DNA from: Tanypteryx hageni
Taxonomy: Eukaryota; Arthropoda; Insecta; Odonata; Petaluridae
Direction: 5' to 3'
Length of the DNA: 64,000 bases
NCBI GenBank assembly: GCA_028673005.1
Contig: CM054112.1
Coordinates: 186,880,564-186,944,563, forward strand
The position numbers were made by a program, and so were the translations under genes. Shown one piece after another: positions 23,652-36,500 of this stretch. The notes beneath the pieces are model-generated. The model was not told where the DNA came from. It saw only the letters and a list, made by a program, of their open reading frames with translations, and made no database searches. The first letter of the stretch is position 1, and each line of letters opens with the position of its first letter.

Positions 23652-26600
23652 GTGAGTTTTAAGCCATTATTTATGCATCGATTTTGACGTAAAAGTTTTT
23701 CAAAGTCAGTGAAATAACGCGTCTTTTCCCGCTCTTAATTTTTAATGTGTTTACGTTTCCCTTACGACTGTCATCGCAAATCAATTCTGTATGAAGGACG
23801 TATAGAATTTTTTATGATAATGCTTGTCGAAAGACGTATTCGAAAAAGCTTTTTTATGTGAGAATATTATGATTAATCGAAAAAAAATTACGCGGTGAAA
23901 TATGGAGAAATATATTTCCTCTTCATTCAAGCACAAGCAATTTAAAAAATGTACTTGCCTCAGGTATCGCCGATAGCCACAACAAGGTTAAAAACTAACC
24001 AACCAACCAACTTGGTTTTTTAACCTTGTTGCGGCTATTGGAGATACCTGAGGCAAGTACATTATTTAAATTGCTTGTTCTTGAATTTTTTCCAGCCACA
24101 AGACGAGCTCGATAGGTCTCTGTTGAACATTTCCTCTTAACCAATTTAAAATTTTATTAATTCGTATTTCATTTTATCCATCGCAGGATGGCTTCATTGA
24201 TCGGGAAGAATTTGCTTATTGCTGGACACACTGGATTAAGAGGGTAAGTTTTGTCATTTCCATTAGATTAATGAAAACCTCAAAACTTTTGAAAACAAAT
24301 TACGTAAGTTCCTGCGCAGAATTGTGTTATTAGAACTTCGACATATGACGGTGCTGGAAATAAACCTGTCAAGGGCGAGTAATATATTTTGAATAGTTTG
24401 TTTGGTCATGCGAGCATAAAAGCACACGGTCTCGCATTAATGGCGAAAGTAATTTACGACTTTTTTTGGAACATCATTCAATAAAATAGTTGAGTGCTTT
24501 GGATATTGAAATGTCAGCGTCTTTGATTCGCACCCAAAAATGCGTGGCCGCCAAGCAAACATGGAAGCAGATGGATTTATATGGTATCCTGTTGATTATA
24601 CGTGTGAGAAAAAATATTTCACTCCTATCACTACATAATTTGAAAGTGGATGAAGTGATAAAACTCCTTATGAACGTTTAAAAAAATGTAGGTGGCTGCT
24701 TACGTTTTTAAAAATGTAGGTAGTTGAGTTTTCACATTGGTTAGTATGTACAATGTTATTTTTATTTGTTGAAAATATTTTTAAAATCAAGACATCATGA
24801 TAAACAACAATTTTGGCTAATGTTATTGGATAATCAGGTAAAGCAAACATGATATTTTCAGGGATATTGAATCTAGAGCAGAAGTTCCCAAACTGGTTCG
24901 CGAACCCCCTAAGAAGACTCAGGGGGTTCGCGGAAAATATCCTTAATGGCGTTTGCACAGCGTATTTCATTGCACGAAGTATTTTAATCATTGTCTACAG
25001 TGATGGGACTGATTCAATTCAAAGAGTATTTCTTTCCTTTATTTGTTTAACATAGGATTGAGTGTAGAATATATTTAGTTTTCATTTGAAGATTTCTAAA
25101 AACTAAACAACGAAGTTGAGACAGAAGCTTGTACACGTAAATTAACAACATTTATTTTTGTTGAAGAGAGAAATCGAATCCTTGACGAATTTGCGTGATT
25201 TTTTTAGACTCAGACGCAGAATTTTTCAAATTTATTTTAACGACGAGAAATTTTTACTATAACGACAAACGCATTGTCGCCGCAACTACCTGTCTAAGAC
25301 TGTCGTTAGTTTGGCGCGATATTTTGCTTTGATTATATAGTAATATAATTTGTTGAGCAAATGATTACATTATTAAAGCAAAGTGATAATTTTAAGTGCC
25401 TAAACTTGAATTCTACGACGCGGTATAGGACAATATTTTAATAAGAAATATTTATTCATTTTTTGTTTAAGTGTAATTTACACGCAAAATTGAAATATTT
25501 CAATTTCCATACCTGAAGGGGGATGTTTAAACACGTAAACACCCTCCTTGGCTACGCCACTAATATTCAGGTAAGGAAGATGATCCTTAAAAAAAAATAT
25601 TTTTAAGAGGGGGTTTGCGAGATTTGGATTTTTATGAAAGGGGTTCGCGGAATGAAAATGTTTGGGAACCACTGCTCTAGAGGCAGCTACATAAAGTTGC
25701 CCATATGTAAACACAGGTTTTTTCAGGTAGACACCAACCCACTCCAGTGTGTGACCGTGTGCCTTGTTAATGGTCATGACAACGATAGGAGACACTGGGT
25801 CTCGTTTTGCATATAATCCAGTTTAATATACGTAATTTTTCTAATTCTGCAACAATGTTAACAACCAAAAACTTTCACGACTAAAAACGTAATATTTTCA
25901 AGTTAAAACGACATTTGTGGACCGATTCGACCCGTACAGAAGAATCCACGATAAGAACAAGAAACTTTATTAATTTTCCTTCAAAACAGTTTGAGTCCGA
26001 AGATCAATAGTCATTTTTTATAATTTTAATTTGTAAAAGAAAAGAATCCTGCACGCCTAAAAATGGATTTTTACGTTTTATTTTCCGGGAAATAGAAATT
26101 ATCCCCCGGAGTCGAACCCGGATCTTTTTTCGAGACTTTTTCATTATTGACTTGTAATACATGAGTGAAGCATTCCTACCAAATCTCAATTTTCTACCTA
26201 GTCGGGAAGTTTGTTAAAACACGCTATATTATTATGTATACTGTATTGTGAAACACGGCCAAACACACATCTCCACTTAATATATAGGATAGAAGCACTC
26301 TAGGCCGGCATTTTTGTTGTAATCGGTTGTTCTCTAATCAATTCACAGTCTTGAGATCAAGGAAATCATATTCAACGAGGTGATTAATATCTATAACTAA
26401 AATAAATATGTCGGTTTCTGCATCGATCTTCTTAACATCTATTGGAAGTACCAGTACAAAGAGTAATGGCGTACTGAAAACCGACTTTCATGGTTTATTT
26501 TACAAGTTAAAAAATTTATTTTGTGCCTCATATTTTTATAAAGGAAATTGATGTGCTATCAGAAAGCGACATATACCTATTTATGTCACAGCAAGCTACT

Positions 26601-29600
26601 AATCCGCTTCTGTAGAGCAGTGCTCCACAACCGGTTTGTCGAGATCAGGTACTACATACGCCGCGGTGGAATCATAGGAAAGGGAAGCATATTCTAAAAT
26701 ACGGCTACAGACATATACCTATTTATGTGACAGCAAGCTACTAATCCGCTTCTATAGAGCAGTGCTCCACAACCGGTTTGTCGAGATCAGGTACTACATA
26801 TGCCGCGGTGGAATCACAGGAAAGGGAAGCATATTCCAAAATATGGCTACAGACGGACGGATCCGGAAACTTCCCAAGGAGGAAGGGCGATCGCCCCAAT
26901 TACGACTCTCCCCTCTTCATTCCACCTAAGCCGACGACCATACATTTTGAAAATCCCTATCACCATCAGAATCTTTCATTCCCTTGACATACAGACTTAA
27001 TCTTTGGATCTTGGATCCGCCACTGGCTACAGAAAATAAATTTTTATAAGAAGCAATAGTTTATTGCCGAATCTGTTACACTGCTTCATTTTCTTAAAAA
27101 AGTGTAATAATGTCTCTTATTTAGAAAACCGGTGAGTTGTTTCTTTAAAATGTGTCTAAAGTCGTCCGTAATATTTAAACGATTTCAAATTGCAGTATTT
27201 TAGATAAAATTTTTACGGATATGTAGGAACAAGCGGTTGTTTTCTTTTACTTTTGTTCACTTACGAGTAATGATAACTGCCTGGAGAATCTAGCATAACT
27301 GAATGTGTGCCATGAATTAAAAGAGGTTTCAAAGAGCTTCTGTTGCACTCCGAGAGGTAAACTAATTTAATGGACACAGTTTTTGGGACAGTTTTATGAC
27401 ATGCGGATAAATTTCTAATTCTTTCCTGATCTTTCTCGTTGAATAAACTCACATATGAAAAAATATAACTTAAGGTACTTGACAAACAATAAGTAACTAA
27501 AAAATCCTCAAGTAACCCAAACTACGTTTCCACGATAAATATGAAGTGTATGTGAATACGTTGATAGCATTGACGTTATATTACGTAAAATAAGAACATA
27601 TCCGATAGTCCAAACCTATGATGTGAATGCTGGCCAGTGGCGAATCCAAGGGTGGGGGGGGGGGGGCGAAGGGGACGATCGCACTCCCCTTGGACGACCC
27701 GATTCCCTAAACTTGGCGCATTCTTAAACTCATACCGCGCAATATTCCTTGTTTCTACCCCGAAGATTAAGACAGTGTGACAAGGGAAAGATTGATTCTG
27801 ATGGGGATAGAGATTTTCAAAGTGTATGCTCGTCGGCAGATGCGGAATCAAGAGGAGGGGGGCAATTGGGGTGATCCACCCCCTCCCCTTTGAAAAGTGT
27901 CTGGATCCGCCCTTGATGCTGGTCCAGAGTCTGATGCACCGAAAGTGAAAAAAAATATCCGTCAATTCTATACATGAAACGATTGAGCTTAGGCTGCAGA
28001 CAGTGGTTCTCAACCGGGGTGATATCACACCTCAGGGTGACGCGAGAGTTATTGAGGGGCAGAGCCGAAACTACAAATTTTGGCGCCTGGGGCAGGCAAA
28101 AAAAATGTGCCCTTAAAAAGGTCATAAGTAAACGCTTTTTATCGCTTATTTTAGGGTTTTATTTTAAATTCAAAGATTTTACATAAAAAATCTTAAGCAT
28201 AGGAAAATCATCATTTTTATAAAATAAAACTTTTTTAATTTGTAAAAAATACATTCAATTATAATTTAACTTTTCGAGCTTGTATTGCAGCGAGATCGTC
28301 AATTACTTTGTCGTAATTTATTTGTTTGGAGAATGAATGTTCAATCGACAGAATTGCCATGTCAGTTAATTTTTCTTGGGCAAGAGTAGATCTTGTATAC
28401 GCCTTTATTAATTTTAATTTACTAAATGCCCTTTCACACGATGCCACTGTGACGGGCATAGTCAAAAATATTCTCATTGCCGCTTCCAAATTGGGATATG
28501 ATTCTACAAGAGATTATTCATGAATAACTTGGATGAGATTCAAAGTCGTTGCTGATTCTGCCACTGAAAGAATTGATAACGCCTGATGTTTAAAGCTTTC
28601 AATTTCTAAAGCAATATCTGCTGCATTTAAATCGTTTTCATATTTTAATGCCAAATCTGCCGCTGAATTTTTGAGTTCAGTGTATATCCGGCAACATTGT
28701 CTACTGCGGCAGTAACACAGTGGCTAATTCTAATGGGCGGAAAATACTAAAGAGTAGCAAATATCAAAGAGCGGTAATTAGTATGAGCGGAATTGTCAAA
28801 GTAACGAATATGTTTATAATATATTTTTATATTTACATGTTGCATTCTGGCTTTGAGTTATTTAAAAAACTCACATAAGTTGCTCTCAAAAGTGCATCAA
28901 TTAATTTTATTTAGAATATTATTGTTTTCTAATTTTCAAATCATTTTGGCGGCCCCTCAAATACGGCGCCCGGGGTGAAGGCCCCTGTCGCCCCGCCCTA
29001 GTTCCGGCTCTGTTGAGGGGTGACACAAATATTTGATAAATTTACAGTGTATATTCTGGCTTAAGAAAATAAATAAAACCAGGATAATACGCGCGAATGC
29101 TTCCTTAAATATGTAAATTTTTATCTTTATGTGGTAGGGAAATTCCTATTTATCTTTAAAGGTGGCTTGAAGTAATTGGAACTGTTAACGCGGAGGCAGA
29201 ACTGAAAATGGGGTGACGCAGGATAAAAAAGGTTGAGAACCACTGGCTGCTAGACTAAACTGAATTAGAATAGTGGGGGATAAGGTATTAAAGCGTGGAC
29301 GCGATGCAAATTTTGGCATCTAGTTTTCATCAAAGAAGCAAAAATCAAGTGGGTTTCACAGACCCATGCCAACTCCGTCGGGTTGCCCTCGCGCTGCTGA
29401 TAAAAGTTGTACGATTGGCTTTCCTAATTTCAGATACCTTTACAAGCCGACTCTACTCCGGATTCCCGCTCTCATCGAATTTAATACCTCTAGATAAAGT
29501 AATGTCGGCAATATCGCATGCAAATAATTACAGAAGGGTCTATTTTAAACCTTAAAACATTTGTTTTCTGAAAATTTACTATGCTAGTCCATTTTAATCT

Positions 29601-30511
29601 TTACAGTTGCTGTTAACTCTCAGGTTGGCAAGTCAAAAATTAAGTTTTCAAAGGGTTTTGATTGGAAGATCGTTTTCATAATGCGTTATATTCCTCCAGA
29701 CTTTGACGAGATCGTTTACATTACCTTATTTCACGTTATATTTTGAGACAAACCACTACGAATAAAGACATCGATCGAAACTATTGGAGGTAGTATAATC
29801 TTTCTTCTCTTAATAAATCATAAATTATCTTTTATATTGGAAGAAAATACGACTTTTTCAAAGGGTTAAAATCGACATCGTCAATATTTTATTGGTCATA
29901 ATAAGGAGCGAGGCAATCGTTTTTCACGAATCAATATCTCCATATCTGCGACCATATTTTCTTCTTAAGAATGGTGTTTCATTCGGCACGACGGGTATGA
30001 CGAAATAAGTTCATTGTTTGTGTGTTTTAATGTTCCTTTTTAATAGCTCCAAATACGTAGGTCATGCACACAGATGTGAACAAAGATATTTGCGGAACTC
30101 GTATGCTTGGAGGAGCAGGAATCGATCGCATTTGAATTGAATTCGTCGGAGGAAATCAAAGGGTTACTCAACGACAAAGTAATAATCTCTGTAAGGGGAA
30201 TTCATAAGAGCACACCAGACGGGAGTAAGACTAAGGTCAATTTCGGAACCAAATGGCAGGGTAATGAATGAGCGCATCAGGAAAATTGCGGCGAATATTA
30301 CGTTTTGCTAATACATACAAAGAAAATTTGGAATTGATGGAATACATTTGGTATTGAACTGCCAGGTATTTGTGATTATAAATTTTAATGCCATGTATTT
30401 TGGCGGACAAACTTACCAACTAAGCTTATATTATTTTTATTCTTAACTTTCAGTATGAAAATAATTCTTTAAATGTTAAGAAAAAATAATAACTTTGTTG
30501 TAACTATTAGC

Positions 30512-30595
<84 letters not shown>

Positions 30596-33500
30596 TTTTC
30601 TGGAGGGTCAATTTCGGATAAAAATTAACCTCAAAAAAGTTTCCGATAAAAAGAATCCTTCAGTGTTTTTTCAAAAATTACCTTTTTTTAAATGTTTTTG
30701 TACATCAACTACGCAATCCACGATCGCCAATGAAAGAGAAAAAATAAGTATATTTATTCCTAGACGCTCCAACCTCGTAGTATTCGTATAATCGATCATA
30801 CCTGCCGAAGTGCGAATGTTTGTGTTCAACCCGAATGAAAGAACAGGAATGAAAGCAGATGGCTCAAGGTCGGAGCCCCCACCGTGTCTTAGGCAACGTC
30901 GACACGTGCGACATTATAGCCCAGAAGATGTGCGTGTCTCGAGTCAAGAGTGTCTGCCGTGAAGGGTTGTATGTGCTCGGAAGGTGTTAGCCAAGTGTCG
31001 AGGAGAGAGATAGAGGGGGAGAGAGGAGAGAAAGTGGGGGAGAAAGAGAGTTTCTCCCCTCGAGACTACGGGACTGTCCCGAAAGACGGCGTCAAACAAT
31101 TCGTTCATAAGCAGATTAGTACCGATAGCCAACTTTCCTCCTTCGGGAACCCTTCTTCTTGCAGAATTGCTGTTTATAGAGATAATAAAAAGTGGCGGAG
31201 AGGTGTCGGCGATTAGAAAGGAGTGCTTTGTGTACGAGATAAGGGGGAAGGGAAAGGACGCGGGAGGAGTGTCTGTGGTGGCGCGAGGGAGGGAGGAAGG
31301 TGGGAGGAAGAGCCAGAGGTGCCCAACGTGGCTCTCGTGAGTATTCGTGGGAAGCTAAGGTCCACGGATCGATGTCTTAGTTCGTACCAGTCGCCTGAGA
31401 GAACCGTCAAAAGACACGGAGGAGGAGGAGGGAGAGAGGTTTCGGATAGGACTGCGTTAGGAAAGGGGAGAAGCGGGGAGTAGTGGTCGGAGAGATAGAG
31501 AAGGAGAGGGTGTGGCCTTGCGATTGGCCATGATGGACCTACTACTATCGTATCCTGCCCACCCCTTCCTTCCTATGTCCTCACCCTTCGTTCTCTCCTC
31601 TCTCTCGCTACTCCACTTCCAACGACCCAACCCACCCCATCCAGTCACGGCGCATTTAGCATTTTCCACGGGCTTTCGTCGATCACACAGCCACCTCGCC
31701 TTCACGATCCTCCCACTGCGGTCTTCGTGGTCCCTCGCAAAGGTTATCAATCTCTCTCTCCCACTCCCTCTCTACATTTTCCCGCACCTGTTTCTTCCTC
31801 CTCCGCCTTTTTCGCTTTTGGTTCTTCTTTCCTGTTCTACTTCTCTTTCTTTTCTTCTTCGTTATAGTGCCATGTCACTATGTCGCACAAGCACGCATAG
31901 GTGTGGGAGAGTGGACACTAATACCTGGAGTTGATAGAAAGGAGTATTTCGGAGAGTAGCTTTTCGTATCCAACATAATTCTTCAGCTATGCGTAGAAAA
32001 CAATAGCTACATAAACGTATATCAATATATTAAGTGAGTTCTGTCAGAGTGACAGAAAAGACCGATGACACTTCACATCTATAATAATATCGCCTAAAAC
32101 ATTAAAATTAAAAAACTACGAGTATCTAATATAAGCCATTGTAGGAAAACCTAATTTGAAAAGAAGATTTAGATAGAAAATATTAGTGTCCTGCAATTTT
32201 ATCATACTGCCATCTCATGGCAGTAATAGGAACCGGCAAAACCTAAAATGCGGGACCGTCGGAGATAGTTGAAAAGTTCTCCACCAGGGTATTTTATAGT
32301 ATTTTGGCATTTCTAAAAATAAACCCACCCATTGCATTAATTTACCATGCCTGGTGGAAGTAAGCACATATCTTATTGATGCTGAAAGAAACGCTGCACT
32401 AAGCAGCTAGTCTCCATAAACATACATGCACACACACAAATACGAACCTCTCTAACTTGATTCTGAATGAAGGGCGGAAACGTTCGATTTACGGAAAATT
32501 CGATGCAAACATTCAGCATATAGAATAGACATAATGGCGGAAAAATTCTTATTTAGAGTTGTCGGAAATAACAGGTAAGGAAAGTTCGGCAAATATATTT
32601 CTCCACTCGTTTTTTCTGGCTATTTTTATGGCTTTCAGCCTGCACGCAAAAATATTTTCCCCCATACAGACGAAACCGCACAGTAATACATCTCACTCCT
32701 GCCCTACCTTTCCCTTCTCTGCCATAAGCTCTCAAATCTCCCTTTCGTTATCTAGATCAGTAACCTCAAAAATGAGGCCCACTAGATGATAGCTTGAATC
32801 CACCGCTACGTAGGTAGAAGAGACGTGCGTGTACGAGACGAACGTGGGATACAACGCAAAAATGTAAAACATTCGACAGTCGACTATGCGTTTGATTTAC
32901 AAAAAATGTTTGTTATTATTACTGCTTTAAATTCCACACGGACCGCTAATTATTTCGGGGTTATCTTTTTATTTGAATTTCATACTATTTGAGTTTGAGA
33001 TCTTCTTCAAAGATAGTTTTTTCTCGTTTTTATTTCCCATCCGGAGGTTGCAATGATTAGTGAAAGGATTCTTTGGCGATTACTTGTGACATCATCCCAA
33101 GCAGATAATTATCGCAGTACAATTTGATCTCTTCAGTAGAAAAATAATAAATAATGTGGCTTCAATAACCATGAAAAGATCGAGAAAACCAGATGCGAAT
33201 TCAAAATCCACTATCGGCAGAGAAACACATGTTCATCAGAAAAAAAGGTGAATGTTGGTTGTTGTTGTTGGTGGTTTGTATCTATAGCTAATCAACCTCT
33301 TGAATGATTATAGCCAAGTGTGAATGTTACTATTACCTTCTCTTTACCATCGTTATTTCGTAAATGATTATACGCGAATAGCTTAAAATATTAATTATAA
33401 AGAGTGGCGTAAGTTTTCATTAAATTAATGGATCAAAGTAGACAGTGATCCTGTTATAAAGCGGATTAAGTGGGAGATGTGGCGATCCTACAGTATGACC

Positions 33501-36500
33501 AATGACATGATTCCATTGACCCAATTGTAACATGTACATGAACATTTTGAATTATTTTCTTTTTCATTTTATTCTGATAGCTACAAACAGCAAAATGTTT
33601 TCAAATACGCCTATGAGTAACGTAGATTAAACTTCAATAAAATTTCGTTATCGACATAATCACAATACTTATTTTGCAAAAATGTTTACTAGGTTTCAAA
33701 ATTCCGATATAGTACTACGTGTGAACCCTTTACATCCAATTTCATTATTCTTCCGAATTTTTTACAACCTATTTAAATCATTAATATTTTTTAACGACTC
33801 CACCTTAGAAAAAAATTATCTCTCCCCCAAATGTGGTTGTGATAACCGAATAAAAAACATCTCTGCTCGCTGTTACAGTATATCAAATTTTCGTCAGGGG
33901 ACAATCTGAAATATTTAGGATTCAATTTAAGAAAATCGCGGCGGGATTTCCCATCTGAAAGACCAAACAGCACGACACAAATCATCCTCCAAGAGGCCAT
34001 GAATTTTTGCCTATTCATCATCCGTCAATCACATGAATTCTTATTCACTGGTCGAGAAAGACAATAGCAAATTCATCCTTTTTTTAAAATGGAGAGATCG
34101 AATTTCAGAGAAACTTTACTCCACATTTTACTCTTTACACAATAATAAAATATGGCATCAAATTGACGTAAAATTCCGCGAGAGGTGTTCTGTGTATAAC
34201 TTTTGAACTAATGGGATACTTATTTTGAATTTTTGATAAAGTTAAAGAAAAAAATTCAGGTTCCCTTAATAATATGATTAGATTTTCGAGTCACTCATGA
34301 ATAACTACAAATATAATCAATTCACCGATTATCTGGTATTATCTATCTTTCCAGATGTTTCATTTGCTTAATCATCATCCAATCGGGGAAATATAACTTC
34401 ATTGGCGTCTTGTTATAGTTTTTTCATATTTACAAAAAAAATATTTTTTCTGTTCTCATTAGTGCAATTAATACTATCGTTAGTGCTCGATTCTTGATTC
34501 CCTTTGTTGCGCCACCACCCTTGTCCCCTCTTTGACACGTGAAATTCGGAATTTTCTTTCCCTTCTGCCGAATGTTTTTTCGGGTTAATTTCCGGTCTTC
34601 ATCCCAGAAGAGAAGTTTGGAGACTTCTACTGCTTCGATCTAATTTTAACATGCGGACATTCGAGAAGATCGATACTTTCGAGTTTTTCGCGTCATTACT
34701 CCTGAAAGGAATCCCATCCTTAATTCTTGTAATTAATTATCTTTCTTGCGCAAATACGTGTGGTATTCGTGGTTACTTCGCGGTAGCATTTGCGCTAGTT
34801 CGGGTCAAGGTTATGCTCAGCTCTACCGAGGACTCCTTCGTGCACAAGGGTAGTTGCAGTTATCTAGCGGGTTGATGTTTCTTGCAGCAAAAAAAGAAAA
34901 CATTCCAAAAGTCCATGAGTAAATAGCAACGACTAAAATCAAGGATTCCGAAATTGTGACGAGTGACATGTTATGTTCACGAAACTGACGCAGTCAGGGT
35001 CTTTGATCCTAGGTAATTAAACAGAATAATGGTGTGGTAAAGTAATCAAATATTATTTCGATTGGCTAGAAAAATATGTAATGAAGAGTTTATGCATGTA
35101 TTAATGCAGAAAAATGTAACCTGAGACTCGAAGTTTCTGTTCCATGGTATTTTAGCTTGAGAGATGGTATAAAATCATCGATATAAATGAAATTTCAAAG
35201 TCGTTGATTACATTTACTATTAAGTTGTATTTTGTTTTAGAAAAACAGAATCATGGCCAAAATGATGGACATCAGATATCGCTATATCTTAAGAACATGG
35301 AAGAAAGACATATTTCCTCTGTTACTTCAAAAGATTACTGAAGAAACTGTGCACAAATTCTTTGAGTAAATATGACGCAATTTACAGATAAGGCGAGAAA
35401 AATAATTTGCAAATCTGAAACCCATGTAATTAAATAAAAGCGCTGAAAATGTCACAGAAGCGATTTTCGTAATTCAAACGCAGAAGAAATCTTGCAGAGA
35501 GCACTACCGAATTAGTATGAATACAAAGTAACAGATCAGATTAATCTATGACAATCGACAACGTTATATTTTCGCTTTTATTTAATAATTCAAAATTTAT
35601 AAAGAAAAGTAGGTGAATGTTTACAAGCGAACCATTTATGAATTAGGGGCATTTAGTAATAGTTAAACTAGTGGTGAGAAACCTACGGCTCGCGACCCGC
35701 GAAGTTACGATTAAAAAGAGATTCGTAAAATTCAACACACAAATGCATATCGTATACATTCCAGTTACGGCAATAAGACACTTCAGATTGAAATGTTAAC
35801 CCCAAAAAACTCAATTTAGACCTGATTTTGACTTATATGATAACTCAGGTTCTCTAGTTTACGTCCGATTTAGTCTAATCCGCCCCGCCGAAGCGTTGTC
35901 AACTTTCAATGCGGCCCGTCGAAGAATTCGCTACTGCCAATGCGGCCCGCCATGTAGAAAAGGCTGCCCACCACCGAGTTAAACGGTTAAACCAATAGGA
36001 AAGTTATACAATTCCTAGGACAGTGTTTTCCAACCGGGGTGCTGCAGAACTCTGGGGTATCACAAAAGGCGTTAAATAAATCAGCGATTTGTTAATATCG
36101 TTATTAGGTAAAATGGGAAATAATCTTTTCTATAATGAGTTGATGATGATAAATCAACGATTGAATGGGTTTAAACGTTGTGATGCATCTATGAAAAACA
36201 GAAAACATTTTTTCAGTTTGGATATGGCGCGGAATTCAGTACTAAGAAATTGTTTCGTGACACAGAATAAACTATACTTTAGTGAAATTTATTGCATCGA
36301 TTAATATTTTCATTCGTTCTGGCGACGGTCTTTTTATCTCTACGCGAATTAGTGTATGCGGTCATTAACTGCCATAATTTGCTTTGTCGAGCTTTATTCA
36401 AACGTAATGGTATAATGTATTGGTTTAATCATGCCAATAAATATTTTGAACTCTCTAATAGCGCAGGTGTTGAGATACACATCCGTTCAATTGTCGCGCA

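Larger units (their letters stand above)
28001..29245. mobile_element. hAT MITE hosting a second hAT element
   Basis: Perfect 15-bp terminal inverted repeats CAGTGGTTCTCAACC. Flanks GCTGCAGA and GCTGCTAG agree only in part (8-bp duplication worn). The body outside the nested insertion is about 285 bp: GGGGTGATATCACACC on one side and GGGGTGACGCAGG on the other. Confidence 0.7.

Noticed and set aside
23315..23687. Open frames on both strands around the EF-hand exon
   Set aside because: Only the splice-bounded 23522-23651 part on the plus strand matches a protein family; the rest is shadow.
30944..31934. Several overlapping open frames (31223-31483 and 31512-31934 on plus, 31457-31750 on minus)
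   Set aside because: Low-complexity Gly/Arg or Ser/Pro/Leu readings of GA- and CT-rich DNA, with no splice-compatible conserved block.
34651..34875. 74-codon open frame with a hydrophobic start as a small secreted protein
   Set aside because: No family resemblance, no upstream start context or neighbours; such frames are expected by chance in this much intron DNA.
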